11,251 bases of DNA from Candidatus Methanomethylophilaceae archaeon (lineage in GTDB: Archaea; Thermoplasmatota; Thermoplasmata; Methanomassiliicoccales; Methanomethylophilaceae), in assembly GCA_017475875.1 (NCBI GenBank), contig JAFVET010000153.1, forward strand, positions 1-11,251. Direction: 5' to 3'. Below the pieces are notes generated by a model. It had not been told where the DNA came from. It saw nothing but the letters and a program-made list of their open reading frames with translations, and searched no databases. Positions 1 through 5,923 of this stretch are shown here, piece by piece (the stretch's first letter is position 1; every line of letters starts with the position of its first letter). The translations under genes and the position numbers were made by a program.

Positions 1-45
1 GAAGATGACTCTCCTTCTGCCGTCGGTGACACCAGTCAGTGGCAT
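1..45 (-). CDS. Possible FeoA-family protein, N-terminus only (cut by window edge)
   Basis: Only about 15 codons are visible, so this is a tentative call. From the ATG at 45 the minus strand reads MPLTGVTDGRRRVIF and stays open to the window edge. The start MPLT followed by Gly at residue 9 resembles the beginning of FeoA-type SH3-like proteins, small cytosolic partners of the ferrous iron transporter FeoB. An in-frame ATG at 57 would add four residues (MGTA). Upstream on the minus strand lies an AT-rich stretch (68-80, containing the palindrome CAATATTG at 73-80) about 30 bp before the start, a reasonable archaeal TATA position for a nearly leaderless transcript. The competing reading is a plus-strand C-terminus in the frame ending with TAA at 92-94; third-position GC does not clearly separate the two. 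FeoA identity is inferred from a very short match. Confidence 0.33.
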   Translation of the reverse strand, partial: MPLTGVTDGRRRVIF

Positions 46-67
46 AGCAGTCCCCATCAGGAACCCC

Positions 68-80
68 TATTTCAATATTG
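68..80 (-). promoter_or_regulatory. AT-rich promoter/operator candidate for the left-edge gene
   Basis: This is an AT-rich block in a GC-rich region, holding the perfect 8-bp palindrome CAATATTG (73-80). Its centre lies about 30 bp upstream of the minus-strand ATG at 45, where an archaeal TATA box for a nearly leaderless mRNA would be. It could also be an operator. No experimental or comparative support is available from the window. Confidence 0.25.
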
Positions 81-187
81 TTCGGACTTGGTAATGTGTG
101 TCTCCTCTCTATCCGGCCCGTTTTTTCGATGGTCGCAGAGACATGGATGTCGATGGGTACATCTGCACGGCCTTGGGTCATGAAGAT

Positions 188-195
188 TCTAAATA
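188..195 (+). promoter_or_regulatory. TATA box for the small winged-helix gene
   Basis: The sequence TCTAAATA is centred about 26 bp before the ATG at 218, the canonical archaeal TBP-to-start distance. Transcription would therefore begin at or next to the ATG, giving a leaderless mRNA. There is no Shine-Dalgarno sequence before 218, which agrees. This promoter is the main argument for choosing 218 rather than the ATG at 98 or 143 as the start. Confidence 0.5.
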
Positions 196-217
196 CGCAC
201 AGTTGGATTCATCATCC

Positions 218-496
218 ATGACCCCAATAACCAGATCGGAGATACTCGGGGTGATTTCTGAAAACCCAATGATATGCACGCGTTCGATAATCAAGAGGCT
301 CCGCCCGGAGGCCATGTCCGATCCGGCAGCCTATCAGGAGGAGCTCCACGCGGTCTAGCCCCTGCTCGAGGGGATGTGGAAGGACGGCACCATAATCTCG
401 TCCAAGGTTCAGTGCTGCACGTTCAACCTCAAACAATGGCAGCTCGCACGACGATGCGAAGAATCTACGATATCTTTTTATTTCGTGGGTATTTAA
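218..496 (+). CDS. Small winged-helix-like protein with an in-frame TAG codon (possible pyrrolysine) or amber-interrupted gene
   Basis: The reading frame from ATG 218 has 46 sense codons, a TAG at 356-358 (codon 47), then 45 further sense codons to TAA at 494-496. The part after TAG continues the same fold logic: before it lies a helix rich in charged residues (YQEELHAV), after it PLLEGMWKDGTIISSK, the helix-to-wing pattern 'LL..M.KDGTI' typical of winged-helix DNA-binding domains. The N-terminal part (SEILGVISENP...IIKRL) looks like the first helices of such a domain. Thus the TAG splits a domain rather than ending one. If the host is a Methanomassiliicoccales archaeon, UAG can be read as pyrrolysine. 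Alternatives are a recent nonsense mutation (CAG to TAG is one change), a sequencing error, or a genuine 46-residue product. The tail overlaps the TATA box of the following tRNA. No specific function recognised; probably a DNA-binding regulator of about 92 residues. Confidence 0.5.
474..483 (+). promoter_or_regulatory. TATA box (box A) of the tRNA gene
   Basis: A T-rich element (CTTTTTATTT) centred close to 479 lies about 29 bp before the mature tRNA 5' end at 508, the expected archaeal box A position. It lies inside the 3' end of the upstream winged-helix reading frame. A second AT-rich stretch at 490-496 is too close to the tRNA to be the main box. Confidence 0.5.
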
Positions 497-507
497 CCAC
501 GCCCATT

Positions 508-584
508 GGGCTTGTAGCTTAGTCAGGTAGAGCGCCCGGCTCATAACCGGGTGGTCGTCGGTTCAAATCCGGCCAGGCCCACCA
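508..584 (+). tRNA. tRNA with CAT anticodon (tRNA-Ile2 or elongator tRNA-Met), CCA encoded
   Basis: A complete cloverleaf can be folded. The acceptor stem GGGCTTG (508-514) pairs with CAGGCCC (574-580) with one G-U wobble. The D arm is GCTT/GAGC. The anticodon stem CCCGG/CCGGG encloses the loop CTCATAA with anticodon CAT at 541-543. The T arm GTCGG/CCGGC encloses TTCAAAT. The discriminator base is A581 and CCA (582-584) is encoded. Positions 29-31 of the anticodon stem are CGG, not the GGG that marks initiators, and base pair 1-72 is G-C, so this is not initiator tRNA-Met. The GGG acceptor start with A73 is more like archaeal tRNA-Ile, suggesting the Ile2 isoacceptor whose C34 is modified to agmatidine to read AUA; elongator Met cannot be excluded. 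There is no intron. Confidence 0.9.
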
Positions 585-592
585 TCTTGTGA

Positions 593-1777
593 TCACATCA
601 CCAGTTTGTAACATGCAGATTTGGTGCTCCCTTCGGTCTTCTCGATCGTTCCCGACTTGCGGAGTCCCTGCAGGATGTTCGTAGCCATGGTGGATATCTG
701 CTTCTCGTCCTTGTCCGTATGGCGGTCCGAGAGGAGGAGCGCGACGTCCGCACGCGTCACCCTTCCGTACCTCCCGATCAGTTCGACGACCGCGTCCCTG
801 TCCGACACCTGCATCTCCCGACCCCTCGCTTCGGTCGTCAGGAACGGGACGCCGCCGTTTATCTCGGCGAGTCCCAGCGACACCAGGCGGTTCGCCGTAC
901 GGTCGCTGACGTACGCCCCGCGGTCGAGGTCCCACATGTCGAGGATGGTCGAGGGTTCGAGTCCGGGATGGGCGTCCAACGCCCTCGGGAACGATCCGCG
1001 GCGGGCCCCGGGGATGGTGACCTCGACGGTCCCGTCCCAAGACCTCACCGTCGGCAGGGGCAGATGGCGGGACATGTGCGATATCGCCATCCCGCGTATC
1101 CCCGAGCCGGTGCCTGGTACTATGCCGGATCCGCGCATGGCCTTAACGAGGAACATGTTCGGCGGCACGGACCTCCCCTGCGACGTCTGGGTCACCGCCG
1201 AACGGATGTCGATCGAGGTCTTCCCGCGGTTCACCACCGTGACCGATTCGTGGGCCCGCTCCACGAGGTCAACCGTACCTCCCGATGAGTAGTCCTGGTA
1301 CGCCACGGCGTTGTAGAGCGCCTCCATGAGGAGCGACGTGCGGTAGGTGCTGACCGTCCTGCCTTCGAGCGTGTAGCTGGAGTTGCTCACCATCGACGCG
1401 GCCTGGCCGACGGACAACAGCATCGGACCGTGGAACTCGCGGCTGTCCTCCACCCTACCGTCCACGTCCAACAGGGTCCACCTTATGCAGACGGTTTTGG
1501 GGACGAGCTGCTCTGATTCCTTGCCGAGCATCATTGCCGCCGCAACGGTTATCTTCCTGCTCTTCAGGAACCCGGTGCGCGACAGGAGTTCCATGTCGTC
1601 CCAATCGGACGACGCTTCCTCGTCACCGGGATGGGTGCGCAGGTAGACCGCCTTGAGCGCCCTCTTGGCCTCCGGGTCCAGGTCGCGCGCGTCCACGTCG
1701 CGGAGCACGTTTCCCGTCCAGTCGTCGTATACCGAGCTGGAGGACGTCCGTCTCGGTATATTCTCATTTATTCTCAT
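593..1777 (-). CDS. GHKL-type ATPase / winged-helix transcriptional regulator (HATPase_c_4 family), lacking AlbA_2 domain
   Basis: A 394-residue protein from ATG 1777. It resembles the large family of putative regulators built as AlbA_2 (Schlafen-like), divergent HATPase_c_4 and a C-terminal winged helix. Residues about 60-100 (ELLSRTGFLKSRKIT...LGK) match the linker region of that family. Residues 152-163 (EALYNAVAYQDY) are the N-box-like motif (family: EAL.NA..HRDY), and 222-230 (GTGSGIRGM) the glycine-rich ATP-lid motif. The last 60 residues form a winged-helix-like end (LRKSGTIEKTEG). The AlbA_2 domain, usually about 130 residues at the front, is absent, and upstream DNA is promoter, so this is not a start-site error. 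Start choice: GGCGGTG lies 5 nt before ATG 1777; ATG 1801 or TTG 1822 would add 8 or 15 residues. It is transcribed divergently from hdrD. Substrate and targets are unknown. Confidence 0.75.
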   Translation of the reverse strand: MRINENIPRRTSSSSVYDDWTGNVLRDVDARDLDPEAKRALKAVYLRTHPGDEEASSDWDDMELLSRTGFLKSRKITVAAAMMLGKESEQLVPKTVCIRWTLLDVDGRVEDSREFHGPMLLSVGQAASMVSNSSYTLEGRTVSTYRTSLLMEALYNAVAYQDYSSGGTVDLVERAHESVTVVNRGKTSIDIRSAVTQTSQGRSVPPNMFLVKAMRGSGIVPGTGSGIRGMAISHMSRHLPLPTVRSWDGTVEVTIPGARRGSFPRALDAHPGLEPSTILDMWDLDRGAYVSDRTANRLVSLGLAEINGGVPFLTTEARGREMQVSDRDAVVELIGRYGRVTRADVALLLSDRHTDKDEKQISTMATNILQGLRKSGTIEKTEGSTKSACYKLVM

Positions 1778-1802
1778 TATGACACCGCCTATGCGGTCCA
1801 TC

Positions 1803-1834
1803 CTATTAATAGAAGGGTGCAAGCATTAAATAGG
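1803..1834. promoter_or_regulatory. Bidirectional promoter region between the ATPase regulator and hdrD
   Basis: This is an AT-rich island in GC-rich surroundings with two elements: a perfect 10-bp palindrome CTATTAATAG (1803-1812) and CATTAAATAGG (1824-1834). On the plus strand ATTAAATA is centred near 1829 and would place hdrD transcription near 1856, about 27 nt before its ATG. Read on the minus strand the same bases (TATTTAAT) would start transcription near 1802, about 25 nt before ATG 1777. A single element may therefore serve both genes. The palindrome could be a second TATA box or an operator for a dimeric regulator. Assignment of each element is inference. Confidence 0.5.
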
Positions 1835-1870
1835 CCCAGAAAGTGGACTCCGCATAAGTCGGATTGTTCC

Positions 1871-1875
1871 GGAGG
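1871..1875 (+). promoter_or_regulatory. Shine-Dalgarno sequence of hdrD
   Basis: GGAGG lies 7 nt before the ATG at 1883, complementary to the archaeal 16S rRNA 3' end. It fixes the hdrD start at 1883 rather than at the in-frame upstream codons, which lie in the promoter, or at the ATG at 1889. Confidence 0.65.
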
Positions 1876-1882
1876 CCATCGT

Positions 1883-3139
1883 ATGGAAATGCCCTTCACG
1901 ATCAAGAAAAAAGAGAAACCCGCCGCGACCACCCTCGCGCTGACCAAGTACAACCTGCCCCGTATCCAGAAGGTCCTCACCGCATGTCTCCAGTGCGGAT
2001 ACTGCATCGAGGTCTGCGAGGCGCACAACCAGACCCCTTGGGAGTCCGTGACCCCTAGGGGTAAGATCTACTACATCAGGCAGATCGACACCAACGGTCT
2101 CGACGTGGTCGACCCCCTCATCGGGAGGAAGGTCGAGCTCTCCCCCGAGTTCGTCGACGCCATGTACAAGTGCACCGGTTGCGGAAACTGCGAGGTCGTG
2201 TGCCACGCGAAGATCCACCTCGTCGAGTTCTGGGAGGAGATGAGGGAGTGGATGTTCAAGAACGGTGCCGGACCGCTTCCCGCGCACAAGGGAATCGCCA
2301 AGAACGTCACCAACACCCACAACTCCTTCGGGGAGCCCCCCTCCAAGAGGGACGCGTGGTGGCCCGCCGACATCGAGAGGGCCGCCGTACCCGACGTCAT
2401 CATGTTCGCCGGATGCACCGGTTCCTACAGGATGCAGCACATCCCCCAGGCCGGTGTGACCGTCCTCAGCCGCGCTGGACTCAAGATCAACTGCCTCGGA
2501 GAGAAGGAGTACTGCTGTTCGTCCCCTCTCCTCAGGACCGGTAACTCCAACCTGTCCCTCGAGTGCGCCGAGAACGTCGTCGAGAAGGCCGACGGAATGG
2601 GTGCCAAGGACATGGTCATGACCTGCTCCGGTTGCTTCAAGACCGTCTCCTCCGACTTCGGAAAGTACTACTCGAAGGTCGGACAGAACGTCTACCACTT
2701 CTCCCAGTACGCCGAGAAGCTGATCAACGAGAAGAAGCTCCCGCTCAACAACGAGTTCAAGGCCAAGGTCACCTACCACGACCCCTGCCACCTCGGAAGG
2801 CACTCCGGAGTCTACGACGCCCCTAGGAACGTCCTCAAGAAGATCAAGGGTATAGAGTTCGTCGAGATGGAGAAGAGCAGGGAGAACTCCCGTTGCTGCG
2901 GAGCCGGCGGTGGATACAAGTCCGCCTTCGGAGACTTCGCCGTCAACATCGCCGCCGAGAGGATCAGGGACGCCGAGGCCACCGGTGCCGAGATCCTGGT
3001 CACCTGCTGTCCCTTCTGTGTGCTCAACCTCCAGCAGGGTGCAAAGAAGATCGGTTCCAACATCAAGGTCATGGACCTGTCCCAGGTCCTGCTCCAGGTC
3101 ACCGCCCCCAAAGAGGCGGCGCCCGCTCCTTCCGAGTGA
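1883..3139 (+). CDS. hdrD: CoB-CoM heterodisulfide reductase subunit D
   Basis: HdrD reduces the mixed disulfide CoM-S-S-CoB, the terminal electron acceptor of methanogenesis, regenerating both thiols. The 418-residue protein has the usual family length. Two ferredoxin-type motifs CxxCxxCxxxC (Cys35/38/41/45 and Cys97/100/103/107) should bind two cubane [4Fe-4S] clusters. Two complete cysteine-rich CCG motifs follow: Cys178, Cys211-212, Cys248/251 and Cys302, Cys338-339, Cys376/379, the ligands of the unusual noncubane clusters at the disulfide site. No hdrE or hdrA/B/C gene is adjacent; the neighbours are a divergent regulator and a helicase. In Methanomassiliicoccales HdrD occurs without HdrE and has been proposed to take electrons from an Fpo-like membrane complex. 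Codon choice is strongly biased towards C/G-ending codons (GTC, CTC, AAG, GAG), suggesting high expression. Related LutA/GlcF-type proteins share the architecture, but no partner genes for those are here. Confidence 0.88.
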   Translation: MEMPFTIKKKEKPAATTLALTKYNLPRIQKVLTACLQCGYCIEVCEAHNQTPWESVTPRGKIYYIRQIDTNGLDVVDPLIGRKVELSPEFVDAMYKCTGCGNCEVVCHAKIHLVEFWEEMREWMFKNGAGPLPAHKGIAKNVTNTHNSFGEPPSKRDAWWPADIERAAVPDVIMFAGCTGSYRMQHIPQAGVTVLSRAGLKINCLGEKEYCCSSPLLRTGNSNLSLECAENVVEKADGMGAKDMVMTCSGCFKTVSSDFGKYYSKVGQNVYHFSQYAEKLINEKKLPLNNEFKAKVTYHDPCHLGRHSGVYDAPRNVLKKIKGIEFVEMEKSRENSRCCGAGGGYKSAFGDFAVNIAAERIRDAEATGAEILVTCCPFCVLNLQQGAKKIGSNIKVMDLSQVLLQVTAPKEAAPAPSE

Positions 3140-3140
3140 T

Positions 3141-3148
3141 TCTAAACA
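3141..3148 (+). promoter_or_regulatory. Possible TATA box for lhr
   Basis: TCTAAACA lies just after the hdrD stop and is centred about 31 bp before the lhr ATG at 3176. It resembles the TCTAAATA element before the small winged-helix gene at 218. If functional it would give a nearly leaderless lhr transcript, consistent with the lack of a Shine-Dalgarno sequence before 3176. Confidence 0.3.
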
Positions 3149-3150
3149 CA

Positions 3151-3166
3151 GGGGGCCCAGGCCCCC
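3151..3166 (+). other. GC hairpin between hdrD and lhr
   Basis: GGGGGCCCAGGCCCCC can fold into a hairpin with a 5-7 bp GC-only stem. It begins 11 nt after the hdrD stop codon and ends 9 nt before the lhr ATG. No T-run follows, so it is not a standard archaeal terminator; it may protect the 3' end of hdrD mRNA or limit read-through into lhr. Role is inference. Confidence 0.4.
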
Positions 3167-3175
3167 GTCCCTATC

Positions 3176-5923
3176 ATGTCCTTCGGACTTCTGACCCCCG
3201 AACTCGTATCCGTCCTCCGCGAGCGCGGGATAACGTCACCCACACCGCCGCAGGCGGATTCCATACCGCGCATACAGGCCGGGGAGAACGTCCTGATAGT
3301 CGCACCCACGGGCATAGGCAAGACCGAGGCGGCGATGCTCCCGATCATAGACTCGATCTTCAGGACCAAAGGGAAGACGGGCGGGATCCGTTGCATATAC
3401 GTCACACCCCTGAGGGCTCTGAACCGCGACATGCTCGTGAGGATGGAGCACTACGGCAGGTGCATGGGCATAACCGTCGGCGTCCGCCACGGGGACACCC
3501 CGCAGGCCGAGCGCAACAGCCAGTCCCGCAACCCGCCCGAGATACTCATCACCACCCCGGAGACGCTGCAGGTCCTCTTCACCGGGAAGAGGCTCAGGGA
3601 GCACCTCCGCAACGTGCAATGGGTGGTGGTCGACGAGGTCCACGAGCTCGCCAACACGGAGAGGGGTGCCCAGCTCGCCGTCGGACTGGAGCGTCTGGTA
3701 GGGTTGGCCGGCGAGTTCCAGCGCATAGGCCTCTCGGCGACCGTGGGGAACATCGCCAACGTGGCCATGTTCCTGGCAGGCATCGGGCGCAAGGTCTCGG
3801 TAAGGAAGCACGACACCCACCGCGACTTCGACATCATGGTGGAATCGCCTCCGCCCAGCGAGGATTCCAAACTTCTCGACCGTTTGCAGAGCGACCCCGA
3901 CATCCTCGGAGTGATGGTGCGTGCGCGCGAGATCATCGAGGCGGGACGTTCCACCTTGTTCTTCGTCAACACTAGGGAGACTGCGGAATGGCTGGCCGCC
4001 CGCTACCACCTGTGGGACGAGGGGTTCCCGTTGGAGGTGCACCACGGTTCCCTGGCGAAGGAGATCCGCATGGAGATGGAGGACGGCTTCAAGAACGGCA
4101 GGATCAAGGCGCTGGTCTGTACGTCGTCGCTCGAGTTGGGGATAGACGTGGGCTCCACAGACATGGTGATCCAGTTCAACTCCCCGAGACAGGTCTCACG
4201 TATGATCCAGAGGGCCGGTCGCGCAGGCCACCGCATCGGGGAGACCATCCGTGCCAAGATTCTGGCGACGGCACCCGACGAGGTGGCGGAGGCGATGGTC
4301 ATCGCCCGCAGGTGTGATACGAAGGAGCTGGAATCCTTCGAAGGCCGTCGCAACCCCCTGTCCGTCCTCGCCAACCAGCTCATCGCGATGACGATGTCTG
4401 GGAAGCTCGACCCTGACACCGAGTTTAGGACCATCACAAGGGCACATCCCTTCTCCACTTTGGACAGGGGTACGATGGACCGCGTCATCGACCAGTTGGC
4501 TTCGATAAAGCTGCTGTTCGTGGACGACGACGGTAGTTTCCGTCGTTCCCGCAAGGGAATGGACTATTTCTACAGCAACATCTCGATGATTCCAGACGAA
4601 CGCACCTACCTGATCCGCGACGTCGGGACGAGGGCGATTGTCGGTTCCCTCGACGAGAGCTTCGTGGCGACGTTCGCCGAGGATTCCGCGCTGTTCATCG
4701 CGAAAGGCCGCACGTGGCGCATCGTGGAGATGAGGGAGGACGAGATCCTCGTCGAAGAAGCCCGCGAGGTGGGTTCCGTCCCGTCGTGGGTCGGTTCGGA
4801 CATACCGGTTCCGTTCGAGGTGGCCATGGAGGTGGGCCGCATGCGCCGTCTCCGCAACTTCTCCGATTACCCGGGCGACGGCGCCTGCGTCGGCGTGGTC
4901 AAGAAGTACCTTTCGGAACAGGAGGAGCGCAACGTGGTTCCGACGGACCGCGTCGTGACCGTGGAGTCAGGGGACAGGTTGGCCATAATCAACTGCTGTT
5001 TCGGCACGAGGGTCAACGAGACCCTCGGCAAGATCTATTCAGCCCTGCTCACCGCGAGGCTCGGGGAGAGCGTCGGGATGACCGCCGACCCGTACCGCAT
5101 CATACTCGAGCTTCCCCGCAACGTGGACCGTGCGACAATCATGTCGACCGTGAAATCCATCAGACCGGGGACGGTCGAGGCCATAACCCGCATGGTCATC
5201 GTCAACTCGTCGTTCCTCAGGTGGAGGTTCGTCTTCGCGGCCAAGAAGTTCGGTATCATAGAGAAGACGGCCGACCACCGTTTCATGAACTTCAGCAGGT
5301 TGTTCGAACTTCACGAGGGGACCCCCGTGTACGAGGAGGCCCTCAACAAGGTCCTCTGGGAGGACCTCGACATACCGAACACAGAACGCGTGGTGTCCAT
5401 GATCGATTCGGGCGAGATCAATCTCGTGGAGGGTGGGATATCGCCCATAGGCCTCGAAGGCATCGTCAGGTCCAAGGAGCTGATGCAGCCGGTCCGTGCG
5501 GACCACTCGATACTCATGGCGATGAAGAAGCGTCTCGAGGACGAGGTGTTGTTCGCATCGTGCCTGAACTGCGGTTCGCAGTCGAGGTTCCGCGTGGGCG
5601 ATGCCCCGAAGCGTTTCAAGTGTCCGAACTGCGGGGGCAACATGATCGCTGTCCTGAAGGGATACGAGCGCGAGCAGATCCGTCTGGTGAAGCAGAAGGA
5701 GCTGTCGAGCCAGGACCGCAGGGACCTGCAGCGCATCACCCGCAACGCGAACCTCGTGAACGAGCAGGGCCGCAGGGCCGCGCTCACCCTTGCCGGAAGG
5801 GGGATAGGCCCCGACGCGGCGTCACGCATCCTGAGGGGCATGTACGTGGACGAGGACGAGTTCCTGAGGTCGATAATGAACGCGGAGATCCTCTATGCCA
5901 AGAACAAGAGATTCTGGGACTGA
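3176..5923 (+). CDS. lhr: Lhr-type superfamily 2 ATP-dependent helicase
   Basis: A 915-residue Lhr (large helicase-related) protein, an SF2 nucleic-acid helicase linked to DNA repair/recombination and, in some archaea, RNA processing. The helicase core is intact: Q-motif region near 20-30 (PTPPQADSIP), Walker A APTGIGKTE at 43-51, motif Ia TPLRALNRD, motif Ib TPETLQ, Walker B DEVH at 153-156, motif III SAT at 187-189, motif V region CTSSLELGIDVGSTDMV, and motif VI QRAGRAGH at 345-352. After the two RecA domains comes the winged-helix and Lhr-specific region. Near the C-terminus a four-cysteine zinc-ribbon-like motif occurs (Cys796/799 and Cys816/819, the latter as CPNC), as in many archaeal Lhr proteins. 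No Shine-Dalgarno precedes ATG 3176, so translation may be leaderless. The last 29 nt overlap the next gene. The enzyme looks fully functional. Confidence 0.92.
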   Translation: MSFGLLTPELVSVLRERGITSPTPPQADSIPRIQAGENVLIVAPTGIGKTEAAMLPIIDSIFRTKGKTGGIRCIYVTPLRALNRDMLVRMEHYGRCMGITVGVRHGDTPQAERNSQSRNPPEILITTPETLQVLFTGKRLREHLRNVQWVVVDEVHELANTERGAQLAVGLERLVGLAGEFQRIGLSATVGNIANVAMFLAGIGRKVSVRKHDTHRDFDIMVESPPPSEDSKLLDRLQSDPDILGVMVRAREIIEAGRSTLFFVNTRETAEWLAARYHLWDEGFPLEVHHGSLAKEIRMEMEDGFKNGRIKALVCTSSLELGIDVGSTDMVIQFNSPRQVSRMIQRAGRAGHRIGETIRAKILATAPDEVAEAMVIARRCDTKELESFEGRRNPLSVLANQLIAMTMSGKLDPDTEFRTITRAHPFSTLDRGTMDRVIDQLASIKLLFVDDDGSFRRSRKGMDYFYSNISMIPDERTYLIRDVGTRAIVGSLDESFVATFAEDSALFIAKGRTWRIVEMREDEILVEEAREVGSVPSWVGSDIPVPFEVAMEVGRMRRLRNFSDYPGDGACVGVVKKYLSEQEERNVVPTDRVVTVESGDRLAIINCCFGTRVNETLGKIYSALLTARLGESVGMTADPYRIILELPRNVDRATIMSTVKSIRPGTVEAITRMVIVNSSFLRWRFVFAAKKFGIIEKTADHRFMNFSRLFELHEGTPVYEEALNKVLWEDLDIPNTERVVSMIDSGEINLVEGGISPIGLEGIVRSKELMQPVRADHSILMAMKKRLEDEVLFASCLNCGSQSRFRVGDAPKRFKCPNCGGNMIAVLKGYEREQIRLVKQKELSSQDRRDLQRITRNANLVNEQGRRAALTLAGRGIGPDAASRILRGMYVDEDEFLRSIMNAEILYAKNKRFWD

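Noticed and set aside
1..94. Plus-strand C-terminal peptide in the frame ending with TAA at 92-94, followed by a T6 run at 121-126 as a terminator
   Set aside because: Composition does not clearly favour it, and I recognise no family in its roughly 30 residues. The minus-strand FeoA-like start has a better motif match and a plausible promoter. It is not excluded, since the T6 run would fit.
98..217. Upstream part of the open frame beginning at ATG 98 as part of the winged-helix protein
   Set aside because: It contains the TATA box for the ATG at 218, shows no domain-like pattern and has no Shine-Dalgarno sequence; treated as untranslated promoter DNA.
588..597. Perfect 10-bp palindrome TGTGATCACA between the tRNA and the ATPase gene stop
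   Set aside because: It overlaps the stop and last codon of the ATPase gene, no promoter is near that it could control, and a 10-bp palindrome may occur by chance.
1631..1882. Long N-terminal extension of HdrD in the same open frame
   Set aside because: It covers the divergent promoter and the opposite-strand gene; the Shine-Dalgarno sequence and family length set the start at 1883.
1826..2803. Long minus-strand open frame opposite hdrD (and similar ones opposite lhr and infB)
   Set aside because: Its repetitive valine, leucine and glycine content is the mirror image of strongly GC3-biased codons in hdrD; it has no recognisable domain or start signal.
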